64,000 nucleotides of DNA from Nocardioides acrostichi (GCF_015319165.1 NZ_JADIVZ010000007.1:124001-188000); one strand, 5' to 3'. Numbered from the stretch's first letter, positions 29,185 to 37,858 are shown. Notes: generated from the letters alone by a model not told the origin. Made by a program: numbers and translations.

Positions 29185-30840
29185 TCAGCCCGCCCTCCGC
29201 GCGATCAGCACCGCATCCAGGAAGGTCATCTCCTCACCGCTGCCATCACGAGCCAGCGCGGTGCGGGCACGGGTCTCGGTCGTGACCGACCACTCCTCGG
29301 CCCACTCCCCCGACGTCAGCACCGGCCCGAGCTGCTCGGCCGTGTGAGCGTGGCGACCGCGCGGGCCCTTCATCATGTCGGGGTGGTGGCCGACCACCAA
29401 TAGCGTGCCACCGGGCGCGACCGCCTCGGCGAGACGACGGGTGACGTCGAGCATGCCGCCGTCCGGCAGGTGCAGGAAGTGGCAGGTGACGAGATCCCAT
29501 GCCTCGCCCTCGGCCGAGAACTCGCGGACGTCGACGGCGCGCCATTCGACCCGATCGGTCAGCCCGCGTGAGTCCGCCTCGGCAGCGGCGCGGGCCCGGC
29601 CGGTCGAGCTGAACTCACAACCCGTGACCTCCCATCCGTGCTCGGCCAGCCAGAGCGCGTCGCCACCCTCCCCGCTGCCGATGTCGAGCGCGCGTCCGGG
29701 CACGAGGTCGACGGCCTCGGTGGCGAGGACGGCATTGACCTTGCCGCTCCAGACGTTGTCCCTCTGTCCGTAGCGCTCCTCCCAGGCCGGCTGCTCGAAG
29801 AACTCGGCGCGCGAGGCGGCGACGGCACGGTCGGCGTCCTCGCGCACCAGGTCCGCGTTGATCATCGCCCCGGCCCAGGTGCCGGCCGCCGCAGCATGCA
29901 CCACCTGCGCCATCGGCTCGGCCACGTTGCCCGCAGCGAACACGCCGGGCACCGAGGTGGCGCCAGCCGGTGGGGTCACGGGCACCTGGGAGGCGATCCG
30001 CGCACCGGCGACCTCCATCGGCACCGCCGCGATGCCCAGGTGCTCGAGCACCTCGCTGCGCGCCAGCACCTCGGCCTGCCAGACCACGATGTCGGCCTCG
30101 ACCACGCGGTCGTCATCGAGCCGGACGCCGGTCACGGCATCGTCCTCGACGAGCACCTCGACGACGCGTCCCTCGTCGAGCACCACGCCCATCGCCTCGA
30201 GCCGCTCACCCTCGTGCGGGTCGGGCAGCCCCGCCTCGGCCACCGCGGGGTCGACCAGCAGCGTCACGCTCTGGCTCCACTGCCGCCAGAGCAGGCCGGC
30301 GTGCCCCGCCATCGGACTGGTGCCCACGACCACGATCCGCCGGTCGGCCACCTCGTAGCCGTGGCAGTAGGGGCAGTGCACGACATCGCGGCCCCACCGC
30401 TCGCGCAGCCCCGGCACGTCGGGCAGCGCGTCGGATGCTCCGGTGGCGACCAGCAGTCGTCGCGTCGTGACCTCACGGCTCCCCGACTCCGCCTCGACCC
30501 CCACCACGAAGCCGATCGCTTCCTCACCCCACGCGCGAACCGACGCCACCCGCCCCTCGATGGTCTCGCCGCCGTAGCCCGCGACCTCCGCGCGCCCCGC
30601 GGCATAGAGCTCCGAGGGAGGCGTGCCGTCGCGGGTCAGGAAGTTGTGCACGGCGTGCGCGGCGGCGTTGCGCGGATCGCCGCTGTCGACCACGAGCACC
30701 CGCCGACGGGCCCGCGCCAGCGCCAGCGCTCCCGACAGCCCGGCCGCCCCACCTCCCACGATCACGGCGTCGTAGTCGGCGTTCGGCCTCGGGATGTCGA
30801 GGGGTGCATGGGGCTGGCTGTGCGCGTGCTGGTGGCTCAT
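29185..30840 (-). CDS. Thioredoxin reductase-like FAD oxidoreductase fused to SAM methyltransferase
   Basis: The 551-aa fusion has an N-terminal FAD/NAD(P) oxidoreductase of the thioredoxin-reductase fold (about residues 22-325). This contains AVIVGGGAAGLSGALAL, the redox pair CPYC in HCPYCHGYE, and GVFAAGNVAEPMAQV. The C-terminal class I methyltransferase (about 345-550) contains ALDIGSGEGGDALWLAEHGWEVTG. The His-rich N-terminus (MSHQHAHSQPHA) may bind metal. ATG 30840 is chosen over an upstream frame start that overlaps the operator. It is divergent from an XRE-cupin gene with a palindrome between them. Substrate unknown. Confidence 0.88.
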   Translation of the reverse strand: MSHQHAHSQPHAPLDIPRPNADYDAVIVGGGAAGLSGALALARARRRVLVVDSGDPRNAAAHAVHNFLTRDGTPPSELYAAGRAEVAGYGGETIEGRVASVRAWGEEAIGFVVGVEAESGSREVTTRRLLVATGASDALPDVPGLRERWGRDVVHCPYCHGYEVADRRIVVVGTSPMAGHAGLLWRQWSQSVTLLVDPAVAEAGLPDPHEGERLEAMGVVLDEGRVVEVLVEDDAVTGVRLDDDRVVEADIVVWQAEVLARSEVLEHLGIAAVPMEVAGARIASQVPVTPPAGATSVPGVFAAGNVAEPMAQVVHAAAAGTWAGAMINADLVREDADRAVAASRAEFFEQPAWEERYGQRDNVWSGKVNAVLATEAVDLVPGRALDIGSGEGGDALWLAEHGWEVTGCEFSSTGRARAAAEADSRGLTDRVEWRAVDVREFSAEGEAWDLVTCHFLHLPDGGMLDVTRRLAEAVAPGGTLLVVGHHPDMMKGPRGRHAHTAEQLGPVLTSGEWAEEWSVTTETRARTALARDGSGEEMTFLDAVLIARRAG

Positions 30841-30879
30841 GTCCCCAGCGTGACCCCTCCCCGCTGCGAGCGCAAACAA

Positions 30880-30898
30880 CTTTGCCGTTATGGCAAAG
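30880..30898. promoter_or_regulatory. Operator palindrome CTTTGCC-N5-GGCAAAG
   Basis: A perfect 7-bp inverted repeat with a 5-nt spacer (GTTAT) stands 8 nt before the XRE-cupin start and 39 nt before the oxidoreductase start. It is well placed to let the regulator control both its own gene and the divergent fusion gene. Confidence 0.75.
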
Positions 30899-30906
30899 TA
30901 GGCACT

Positions 30907-31461
30907 ATGACCTCATCCTCGCTCGATCAGGTAGGCCCCCGGCTACGCCAGCTGCGACTCGAGCGCGAGGCCACGTTGGGCGACGTGGCCGCCGAGACCG
31001 GCATCTCGATCAGCACGCTGTCGCGACTGGAGTCAGGTGTTCGACGTCCGACCCTCGAACTGCTGCTGCCGCTGGCCCGCACCTACCGAGTGAGCCTCGA
31101 CGAGCTCGTCGACGCCCCCGAGACCGGCGACCCGCGCGTGCGACTCAAGCCGATCCGGCGGCACGGCCGCACGCACATCCCCCTCACCAAGCGGCCGGGC
31201 GGGCTCCAGGCCTTCAAGATGATCCTGCCGGTCGAGCCCGGGCCAGCCGAGCAGACGGTGCACGAGGGCTACGAGTGGATGTACGTGCTCTCGGGTCGGG
31301 TGCGCTTGACGCTCGGAACCCGCGACCTGACCCTCGAGCCGGGCGAGGTGGTCGAATTCGACACGCGCACCCCGCACTGGGTCGGAAACCCAGGCCCGCA
31401 TCCCGCCGAGGTGCTGGCGCTCTTCGGCCCCCAGGGCGAACGGTTCCACGTGCGCTCGTGA
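30907..31461 (+). CDS. XRE-family regulator with C-terminal cupin domain
   Basis: The 184-aa protein has an N-terminal helix-turn-helix (about residues 10-65, LRQLRLEREATLGDVAAETGISISTLSRLESG) and a C-terminal cupin sensor domain (about 105-180) with HEGYEWMYVLSGRVRL, LEPGEVVEFDTRTPHW. This two-domain type binds a small ligand in the cupin and represses a neighbouring gene. The divergent oxidoreductase/methyltransferase and the shared palindrome make that gene the likely target. Confidence 0.9.
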   Translation: MTSSSLDQVGPRLRQLRLEREATLGDVAAETGISISTLSRLESGVRRPTLELLLPLARTYRVSLDELVDAPETGDPRVRLKPIRRHGRTHIPLTKRPGGLQAFKMILPVEPGPAEQTVHEGYEWMYVLSGRVRLTLGTRDLTLEPGEVVEFDTRTPHWVGNPGPHPAEVLALFGPQGERFHVRS

Positions 31462-31652
31462 GAGTCGTCTTACCGGTCCACTCTCCACACACATTCCACA
31501 CCGCGAACCGGCGGTCTAGACCGGTGGCGAAAACGGGCGCGGCGCTGCTTTCACCACCACTCTCGGTGTGACACCGTTCCGTCCAGCGGGTCACTTCCGG
31601 GGGGAGGTTGCTCGTTCACTCTCGGACCTTCAGACGTCGCGAGGGTGCTGGA

Positions 31653-31681
31653 GGCCCCGCCGCTCCCACACCGGCGGGGCC
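31653..31681 (+). terminator. Intrinsic terminator between convergent genes
   Basis: GGCCCCGCCG (31653-31662) pairs with CGGCGGGGCC (31672-31681) over a 9-nt loop and is followed by TTCCCTTTCT. It lies 190 nt after the XRE-cupin stop and 70 nt beyond the RNB gene's end, so it can serve both strands. The 291-bp stretch 31462-31752 otherwise holds no gene I can support. Confidence 0.65.
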
Positions 31682-31752
31682 TTCCCTTTCTCCGGCGCAA
31701 CGGGCCTTCCGGCTCCCGCATCTGGCGCCGCACCTGGCCCTCCGCGCGCGGA

Positions 31753-33234
31753 TCAGGCGGGCTCGAAGCGGACCCGCCGCTGCTCGACGTCCGCCTCGAC
31801 CAATCGCACGCGCAGGTCGCTGCCGAGGGTGAGCGGATGCCCCTCGGGCGCCTGCACACGTCCCTCGACGGCGGGCTCGGCGATCACGATCTGGCCCCGC
31901 GTCCCCGACTCGTCGACCTCGACGACGACCGCGTCGAACTCGCTGCCGACCTGACCGTCGAGCACCCCGGCCTCGACGAGGTCGAGGATCCCGCGCTCGT
32001 ACTGTCCCGCGCGCCGGGCCGACGCCTTCAACGTCTCGGGCAGGCCGGGCAGGGCGTCCAGTACCCAGCCGGGCACGTCGGTGCCGGCACACAGGGCGAG
32101 GCAGATCTCGCCGGCGTATCGGTCGCCCAGACGACGCAGCGGTGCCGTGACGTGGGCGTACTCGGTGGCCAACGCCGCATGCATCGGCTGGGCGGGCAAC
32201 TCGCCGTCGAAGGCGACGTACCCGCTCCCGCGCAGCAGGCGGGTGCAGGCCACCACCATGGCCGCGTGGGCGGGCTCAGCAGGATCGAGGGTGCGCACGA
32301 AGTCGGGGTAGAGCATCTCCGCCGGCCAGTCGATGCCGAGCGCGCGGGCCGTACGGTGAAGCCGCTGCACGTCGGCCGGGTCCGCGGGCGGCAACGTGCG
32401 CAGCAGTCCGACGCGGGCATAGACCATCATCGCCGCGGCGGCGAACCCGGTGAGCAGCGAGATCTGCGCGTTCCAGTCCTCGACGGGCAGCCGCGCCCGG
32501 TGCTCGAGGTGCCAGCGGCGGCCATCGACCACGACCTCCTGCTCGGGCAGCGGCAGCGAAACCCCGCCGCGCGACGCTTCGCGTTGCAGCCTGAGCGGGC
32601 CGAGCTCGGCGAGCACCCCCAACGTCTCGGGGCCGGTACCGGCCTCGATGTGGGCGTGCGCCTCCTCGTAGGTCAGTTGCACCACGGAACGCACCAGCGC
32701 CCGCTCGACATGGGAGTCGGTGCGCTCGCCGTGGGCGTCCATGCGGATCGTCCAGAGCAGGGCCGGGCGCACTTCGTCGGGCAGCAGGGACGCCGCCCCC
32801 TCGCTCAGCCCGGGCGGGTGCAGCGGCAGCTTGGAGTCGGCGCCGTAGAGGGTCTCCCCCCGCTCGTGTGCCTCGACGTCGACAGCATCGCCTGCCCTCA
32901 CGAACGCGGCCACGTCGGCGATGGCGTAGTGCACGACGAAGCCGGCGTCCGGGCCCTCGCCGTCACGCGCGAGGTGCATGGCCTGGTCCAGATCGCGCGC
33001 GCCCTCGGGGTCGATGGTGAGGAACGGCAGGTCCGTCCGGTCGAGCGAGGGCAGACGCGGCGAAGCCGCGGCGGCCTCCGCTGCCACGGTCACCTCGGGC
33101 GGGAAGGCCGCCTGCACCCCGAGCTCCTCCTGGAGCGCCTGCACGCCGGCGCGCAGGGCTCGCGCCGGAACCGACTCGTCGTCCGACTGCTCGCCGAGGC
33201 GAGGCCGGACCCGGACCACGGGGTGCGACGTCAT
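31753..33234 (-). CDS. RNB-domain exoribonuclease
   Basis: This 493-aa protein is dominated by an RNB catalytic domain (about residues 60-370). The metal-binding aspartate cluster is in TIDPEGARDLDQAM, with YAIADVAAFV following and the EYAHVTAPLRRLGDRYAG block later. It lacks the N-terminal cold-shock and full C-terminal S1 domains of RNase R, so it belongs to the short actinobacterial RNB group. ATG 33234 has TATGGT 6 nt upstream. It is divergent from yaaA with only 21 bp between start codons. Confidence 0.88.
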   Translation of the reverse strand: MTSHPVVRVRPRLGEQSDDESVPARALRAGVQALQEELGVQAAFPPEVTVAAEAAAASPRLPSLDRTDLPFLTIDPEGARDLDQAMHLARDGEGPDAGFVVHYAIADVAAFVRAGDAVDVEAHERGETLYGADSKLPLHPPGLSEGAASLLPDEVRPALLWTIRMDAHGERTDSHVERALVRSVVQLTYEEAHAHIEAGTGPETLGVLAELGPLRLQREASRGGVSLPLPEQEVVVDGRRWHLEHRARLPVEDWNAQISLLTGFAAAAMMVYARVGLLRTLPPADPADVQRLHRTARALGIDWPAEMLYPDFVRTLDPAEPAHAAMVVACTRLLRGSGYVAFDGELPAQPMHAALATEYAHVTAPLRRLGDRYAGEICLALCAGTDVPGWVLDALPGLPETLKASARRAGQYERGILDLVEAGVLDGQVGSEFDAVVVEVDESGTRGQIVIAEPAVEGRVQAPEGHPLTLGSDLRVRLVEADVEQRRVRFEPA

Positions 33235-33255
33235 ACCGGCACCATAGCCAGCACC

Positions 33256-34032
33256 ATGCTGATCCTGCTCCCGCCCAGTGAGGGCAAGGCAACCCCGTCC
33301 CGGGGCTCCGCACTCGCCCTCGACAAGCTCTCCAGCCCGTGGCTGACCGCCGCCCGCCGCCAGGTGATCGACGCCCTCGTCGAGCTCTGTGCGGCCGACC
33401 CGGCCGCAGCCGCGGCGGCCCTGGAGATCGGCAGCACCCAACTCGACCTCGTCGACCTGAACGCTCGGGCCCACGAGTCGCCGACCGCCCGGGCCGACCG
33501 GATCTACACCGGGGTGCTCTACGACGCCCTCGACTCGGGCTCGCTCTCACCCGCTGCCCGACGTCGTGCCGCCACGCGGGTCGCCATCACGTCGTCGGTG
33601 TTCGGACTCGTGCGACTCACCGACAAGATCCCCGCCTACCGGCTCTCCGGCAACAGCACGCTGCCCGGCCTCGGTGGCGTGGCCGCACACTGGCGCGCCC
33701 ACCTCGGGCCCGCCGTGCTCGACGCGCTGGGCCGCGGACTGCTCGTCGACCTGCGCTCCACCGCCTATGCGGCCTTCTGGAAGCCGACACCCGACCTCGC
33801 CCGCCGCACCGCCACCGTGCGCGTGCTGCACGAGCACCAGGGGCAGCGCAAGATCGTGAGCCACTTCAACAAGGCCACGAAGGGTCGCCTCGTGCGAGCC
33901 CTGCTGGAGGACGGCGCCAACCCCGGCACGCCGGCGGCGCTGGCGACGGCACTGCGCGACCTGGGCTGGCACGTCGAGTCGACCCCGGAGAAGTCGGGCA
34001 CCCGACTCGACGTCGTGGTGGGCGAGCTGTGA
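33256..34032 (+). CDS. yaaA: YaaA/DUF328 family peroxide-stress protein
   Basis: This 258-aa protein matches the YaaA family: MLILLPPSEGKA at the N-terminus, then TGVLYDAL, IPAYRLSG, FWKP and VSHFNKATKGRLVRALL. E. coli YaaA lowers intracellular iron damage under peroxide stress and binds DNA; the role here is by family only. The frame is open far upstream over the RNB gene, but ATG 33256 gives the family N-terminus. Confidence 0.88.
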   Translation: MLILLPPSEGKATPSRGSALALDKLSSPWLTAARRQVIDALVELCAADPAAAAAALEIGSTQLDLVDLNARAHESPTARADRIYTGVLYDALDSGSLSPAARRRAATRVAITSSVFGLVRLTDKIPAYRLSGNSTLPGLGGVAAHWRAHLGPAVLDALGRGLLVDLRSTAYAAFWKPTPDLARRTATVRVLHEHQGQRKIVSHFNKATKGRLVRALLEDGANPGTPAALATALRDLGWHVESTPEKSGTRLDVVVGEL

Positions 34033-34110
34033 CCGGGTCCGGGTGTCGGCATCGACACCACGCCGCGCTCGCGGCGGAACCTCGCGGCCGTGCTGGACGT
34101 CCGAGGAACC

Positions 34111-34563
34111 GTGACAGCCACGCCTCGTGCCCGATTGCTTCTCGCGGCCGTGCTCGCCGCCGTCCTCATCGTCGTCCTGGCCTGGATGCGGGCCGCCGCC
34201 GACCCGCCTGTGGAGGTGGTGGGTGACTCACCGTCGCGCGAGGCGTGGAAGACCATCGAGTACGACGGCGTCCGCGTCGACGTCCCATCAGCCTGGGAAC
34301 GCCTGGACATGGGTGACTGCGAGTTCCAGCTCAAGCGCTGGGCACGACCGGACTCGCCGCCGTGTGTCTTCGAGGAGGGGATCGCCTTCTACGACTCAGC
34401 CACCTTCGACCCGGCCCACGGTCCCGGCGTCGTGCGGGAGATCGGGAACCGAACTCCGACGTGGGGTGGCTACACCTACGTCGGCGAGGTCGCCGTGTAC
34501 GCCTCGTACGGTGACCGCGCCCTGGTCCAGGATCTGTTGGCCTCAGCGCGGGAGGCCGGGTGA
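34111..34563 (+). CDS. Membrane-anchored extracytoplasmic protein of unknown function
   Basis: The protein is 150 aa with one N-terminal hydrophobic helix (about residues 8-27, LLLAAVLAAVLIVVLAW) and a soluble domain outside the membrane containing two cysteines (GDCEFQ and PPCVFEE) that could form a disulfide. I recognise no domain. GTG 34111 follows GAGGAACC and is preferred to a GTG at 34090 without a ribosome site. Confidence 0.6.
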   Translation: MTATPRARLLLAAVLAAVLIVVLAWMRAAADPPVEVVGDSPSREAWKTIEYDGVRVDVPSAWERLDMGDCEFQLKRWARPDSPPCVFEEGIAFYDSATFDPAHGPGVVREIGNRTPTWGGYTYVGEVAVYASYGDRALVQDLLASAREAG

Positions 34564-34577
34564 GGCAGCGCGCTCCC

Positions 34578-35255
34578 TCAGACCGGCACGTGGTTGAACA
34601 GACGCAGCGAGGCGCCACCCCTGGCGTCGTACCCGATCACGGTGATCGAGGCCGGTGAGAGCTCCATCCTGTAGAGCGCCTCGAGCGGCGCGCCGAGCGC
34701 GTCGGCGACCAGCAGCTTGATGGGCGTGACGTGCGTGACGACCGCCGTCGTGCCGCCGTCTCGTCGCGCGAGCAGGTGGTCGCGGGCCGCCAGCACGCGT
34801 GCGCGGGCCGAGGCGAAGGACTCCCCGCCCGGGGGCGCTACGTCGGACGACGCCCGCCAGGCCGCGAGCGCCTCGGGGTCGCGCTCGGCGACCTCGGCGA
34901 AGGTGAGGCCCTCCCAGGCACCGAACTCCATCTCCGCGAAGCCGGGATCGGTCTCGACGGCGCCGACCTCGAGCCGCGGCGCCACGTGCTCGGCGGTCTG
35001 CGCCGTGCGTCGCAGCGGGGAGGCGACGACCGCACCCGTCTCGGGCAGGTGAGTGGCCACCCAGCGGCCGGCGCGGCGGGCCTGCTCGCGCCCGTCGTCG
35101 GTCAGCGGCAGGTCGGCCCCGCCGAGACCGCCGGAGAACCGCTTCTCAAGGGTGTGCGCGGTGACGCCGTGGCGTACCAGCACGAGCGTCGCGTGCACGT
35201 TGCTCGCCGACCAGCCGCGCCGCGCGCCCCCGGCCTCGAAGGCGGCAGAGGTCAC
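34578..35255 (-). CDS. Histidine phosphatase (phosphoglycerate mutase-like)
   Basis: This 225-aa phosphatase has the RHG signature LVLVRHGVTAHT with the phospho-accepting His, the second-site ASPLRRTAQTAEH, and the late TAVVTHVTPIKLLV histidine. In other actinobacteria this domain is often fused to RNase HI next to the zinc-ribbon gene; here it stands alone. GTG 35255 overlaps the zinc-ribbon stop (GTGA), so the two are coupled. Confidence 0.85.
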   Translation of the reverse strand: MTSAAFEAGGARRGWSASNVHATLVLVRHGVTAHTLEKRFSGGLGGADLPLTDDGREQARRAGRWVATHLPETGAVVASPLRRTAQTAEHVAPRLEVGAVETDPGFAEMEFGAWEGLTFAEVAERDPEALAAWRASSDVAPPGGESFASARARVLAARDHLLARRDGGTTAVVTHVTPIKLLVADALGAPLEALYRMELSPASITVIGYDARGGASLRLFNHVPV

Positions 35256-35995
35256 AGCCCGGACTCGGCCGTGCGGACCATGATCCGCGAGCACTCCTCG
35301 CAGCGCAGCACATCGTCGTCCGCGGCCGCCCGGATGCGCTCCACCTCGGCCGCGTCGAGGCCGAGCTGGCAGCCGCCGCATCGCCGCTGACGCACCGCCG
35401 CAGCGGCGATCCCGCCCTTGCTCGCCCGGAGCTTGTCGTAGAGCGCGAGCAACGGCTCGGGCAGGCCCTCGAGCGAGGGTCCGCGCTGGGCCTCGACGTC
35501 GACGAGCTGGCCGTCGAGGTCACCGAGCTTCTGGTCGCGGGTCGCCACGAGCCCCTCGAGCTGCTGCTCGGTCTGGGAGACCTGGTCGTTCAGCGCGCTC
35601 AACATGCCCTGCGCGGCCTCGAGCCGCTCCATGACCTCGAGCTCGTCGTCCTCGAGGTGGCTGATGCGCCGCTCGAGGGAGACCATCTCCTCCTGCATGC
35701 GCTGGAGATCCTTCGGGTTGGTGATCTGGCCGGCGTCCATGCGGCTCTGGTCGCGCGTGCGGCGCACCTTGACCTGCTCGACATCGGCGTCGATCTTCTC
35801 CTGCTCCACCGTGAGGTCGTCGACGACGATCTTGGCGTCGCGCGCCTGGTCGACGAGCTCGCCACGCGACTTCTCCAGCGCGGCGATCTCGGCCAGCTCG
35901 GGCAGCGACCGGCGCTGGTGGCGCAGCTGATCGGCGCGGGAGTCCAGCGCCTGCAGGTCGAGCAGGGCCAGCTGGTGGGTCGGGTCGGATTTCAG
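35252..35995 (-). CDS. C4-type zinc-ribbon coiled-coil protein with CTG start
   Basis: The 247-aa protein has a long N-terminal coiled coil (about residues 1-185) and a C-terminal zinc ribbon (CGGCQLG … CEECSRIM). The frame continues well upstream of the first GTG (35809) without losing the family pattern: the N-terminus reads LKSDPTHQLALLDLQALDSR. Family members begin (M)K-x-D-P at this point. The codon there is CTG (35993-35995), with AGGGAG 6 nt before it, and no ATG, GTG or TTG exists between it and the upstream in-frame stop. CTG initiation is therefore inferred. Confidence 0.78.
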   Translation of the reverse strand: MKSDPTHQLALLDLQALDSRADQLRHQRRSLPELAEIAALEKSRGELVDQARDAKIVVDDLTVEQEKIDADVEQVKVRRTRDQSRMDAGQITNPKDLQRMQEEMVSLERRISHLEDDELEVMERLEAAQGMLSALNDQVSQTEQQLEGLVATRDQKLGDLDGQLVDVEAQRGPSLEGLPEPLLALYDKLRASKGGIAAAAVRQRRCGGCQLGLDAAEVERIRAAADDDVLRCEECSRIMVRTAESGL

Positions 35996-36036
35996 CGGAG
36001 GCTCCCTTGATGAGTCAGCGGTACGTCAGCGGCACG

Positions 36037-37236
36037 TCAGCGGTACAGGTGGGTCCAGGGGTCGGTGCGGCGCGTGCTCACCGTAACGCGCACGCGCTCC
36101 CCGAGCGCGGCCCGCAGCCGCTCGGCCACCACCGGCAGCCACGTGGACTCCGCGGCCCAGTGCGAGACGTCGACGAGCGCCGGACCGCCGGAGTGCTGCG
36201 CGTGCTCCAGGTGCTCCGAGGCGGGGTGGTGCCGCAGGTCGCTGGTCACGTAGACGTCGGCGTCGGTGCGACGCACCGTCTCGAGCAGGAAGTCGCCGGC
36301 GCCGCCGCAGAGCGCCACCCGGCGCACCGGCCGGTCGGGGTCGCCCGCCACCCGTACTCCGCCGACCGTCTCGGGCAGCACCTCGGCGACATGCTGGGCG
36401 AACGCCGCGAGGGTGGTCGGCTCGACGTCACCGATGCGGCCGGCGCCGGTCTCGGAGAGACCGGTGTCGGCCATCTCCATCACCTCGAAGGCGGGCTCCT
36501 CGTAGGGGTGCACCGCGAGCATCGCGCGGACGACGCGAGCGCGAGCGCCGCGCGGCATCACGACCTCGATGCGCACCTCGTCGACGAGCTCGGCGTCCCC
36601 GACCGTGCCGATGGTCGGGTTGGCCCCGGGCAGCGGACGGAACCGGCCCTCGCCGACGGTGGTGAACGAGGCGTGCTCGTAGTCACCGAGCCGGCCCGCG
36701 CCGACCTCGGCGAGGGCGGCGCGCATCACGTCGGCGTTCTGCTGCGGCGTGAAGACCACGAGCTTGTCGTAGGGCTCGGCCGGCGCCGGCACGAGCGGCG
36801 CGAGGTTCGTCAGGCCGAGCACGCGAGCCATGGCCTCGGAGACGCCCCTGACCGCCTGGTCGGCGTTCGTGTGCGCGGTGAGCAGGGCGCAGCCGACGTC
36901 CATGAGCCGCCAGGCCGTACGCCCCTTGGGCGTCTCCGAGGTGAACCCGTGCACGGGCTTGAGGAACAACGGGTGGTGCACGAGCAGCAGGTCGGCGTCG
37001 AGGTCACAAGCCTCCGCGGCGACGCTCGGCGCCGGGTCGACCGCCACCAAGATGTGGTGGACGTGCTCGGTCAGCTCCCCGATCGCCAGTCCGACGCGGT
37101 CCCAGTCGTCGGCGGTGGCCGGCGGGTACCAGGAGTGCACCAGGTCGACGACCTCGCGCAGGGTGGGTGCGTCGTCGTCGTCCGTTCCCGGCACCGGGAA
37201 CGGCTGCGCTCGGGGCCCCGCGAACGGCCGCTTCAC
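36037..37236 (-). CDS. Nif3-like dinuclear metal centre protein
   Basis: This 399-aa NIF3/YbgI-family protein has metal ligands in LLLVHHPLFLKP and TAHTNAD near the N-terminus, and SDLRHHPASEH and DVSHWAAES at the C-terminus. The family's PII-like insert lies between (about residues 160-260), making it the long form. Function is unsettled in the family; GTP cyclohydrolase I type 2 annotations are unreliable. The GTG start overlaps the upstream gene stop (GTGA). Confidence 0.88.
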   Translation of the reverse strand: MKRPFAGPRAQPFPVPGTDDDDAPTLREVVDLVHSWYPPATADDWDRVGLAIGELTEHVHHILVAVDPAPSVAAEACDLDADLLLVHHPLFLKPVHGFTSETPKGRTAWRLMDVGCALLTAHTNADQAVRGVSEAMARVLGLTNLAPLVPAPAEPYDKLVVFTPQQNADVMRAALAEVGAGRLGDYEHASFTTVGEGRFRPLPGANPTIGTVGDAELVDEVRIEVVMPRGARARVVRAMLAVHPYEEPAFEVMEMADTGLSETGAGRIGDVEPTTLAAFAQHVAEVLPETVGGVRVAGDPDRPVRRVALCGGAGDFLLETVRRTDADVYVTSDLRHHPASEHLEHAQHSGGPALVDVSHWAAESTWLPVVAERLRAALGERVRVTVSTRRTDPWTHLYR

Positions 37237-37436
37237 TGCTGGCCGGGCGGCGTGGTGAGCTGCACGGTGCGCAGCAGTCCGATCATGAACGCGAACGCCA
37301 GCACGATCATGCCGAGCTCGGCCCAGACACCGGCATGGTCGATCTCGTAGAGGGCGCCGAACACGCTCGCGCCGCTCAGCACGGCGAACACCAGGGCCAG
37401 GAGGGGCTGCTTGAACACGTGCCAGTTGTACCGCAT
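37233..37436 (-). CDS. Small two-span membrane protein
   Basis: The protein is 67 aa with two hydrophobic helices (about residues 10-28 and 38-58) and a short polar tail ending TTPPGQQ. It is translationally coupled to the Nif3-like gene (GTGA overlap). A longer frame upstream to 37730 mirrors the opposite MhuD-like gene, so ATG 37436 (MRYNWHVFKQP) is used. The function is unknown. Confidence 0.7.
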   Translation of the reverse strand: MRYNWHVFKQPLLALVFAVLSGASVFGALYEIDHAGVWAELGMIVLAFAFMIGLLRTVQLTTPPGQQ

Positions 37437-37460
37437 CCGTGGGTGATCGCCTCGACGCCC

Positions 37461-37466
37461 TAACCT
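37461..37466 (+). promoter_or_regulatory. -10 element for leaderless mhuD-like mRNA
   Basis: TAACCT lies exactly 6 nt before the ATG at 37473. The 36-bp gap to the divergent membrane protein leaves little room for a leader. Confidence 0.5.
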
Positions 37467-37472
37467 CGGGCC

Positions 37473-37796
37473 ATGCCCGTCGTGAAGATCAACGCCATCT
37501 CCGCCCCGCCCCAGGCCCACGCGGAGCTCGAGAAGCGGTTCGCAGCCCGCGCCCACGCCGTCGACGGCGTCCCGGGGTTCCTCGGCTTCCAGTTGCTGCG
37601 CCCCGTCGCCGGCGAGGACCGCTACTTCGTGGTGACCCAGTGGGCCGACGACGCCTCGTTCGAGGCCTGGCGCGACGGCGGCGCCCGCGCCGCTCACGCC
37701 AGCGGTGCCGCCGGCGACCACCCCGAGCACCCCACCCCGGTCTCCACCGGCGCCGACCTGCTGGAGTTCGAGGTCGTGCTCGACGTGCGGGCCTGA
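37473..37796 (+). CDS. mhuD: MhuD-like haem-degrading monooxygenase (ABM domain)
   Basis: This 107-aa protein closely follows mycobacterial MhuD (Rv3592). It shows MPVVKINAI at the N-terminus with the haem-pocket Asn7, ELEKRFA, VPGFLGFQLLRPV, YFVVTQW with the conserved aromatic residues, and the C-terminal LLEFEVVLDV. MhuD opens haem to release iron without CO. A small His-containing loop near residues 72-85 (HASGAAGDHPEH) replaces the shorter mycobacterial segment, so which His ligates haem should be confirmed. Confidence 0.82.
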   Translation: MPVVKINAISAPPQAHAELEKRFAARAHAVDGVPGFLGFQLLRPVAGEDRYFVVTQWADDASFEAWRDGGARAAHASGAAGDHPEHPTPVSTGADLLEFEVVLDVRA

Positions 37797-37858
37797 AGGT
37801 TCACCCGTGAGCGGGTGGCACTGGCCCTCCGGGGGAAGGTTGCCTCACGGCAGCCAGA

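Noticed and set aside
28705..29403. Several long overlapping plus-strand frames rich in HGSTTG and LNHR repeats
   Set aside because: They are translations of the DNA repeat array in all three frames and continue into antisense of the oxidoreductase gene; no ribosome sites or domains support them.
26638..31700. Integrated phage or insertion sequence at tRNA-Arg
   Set aside because: The accessory zone next to the tRNA was checked for integrase, transposase and a duplicated tRNA end; none was found.
35252..35809. Zinc-ribbon gene starting at GTG 35809
   Set aside because: This start would delete the conserved N-terminal coiled coil; the frame and family pattern continue to a CTG at 35995 with a ribosome site.
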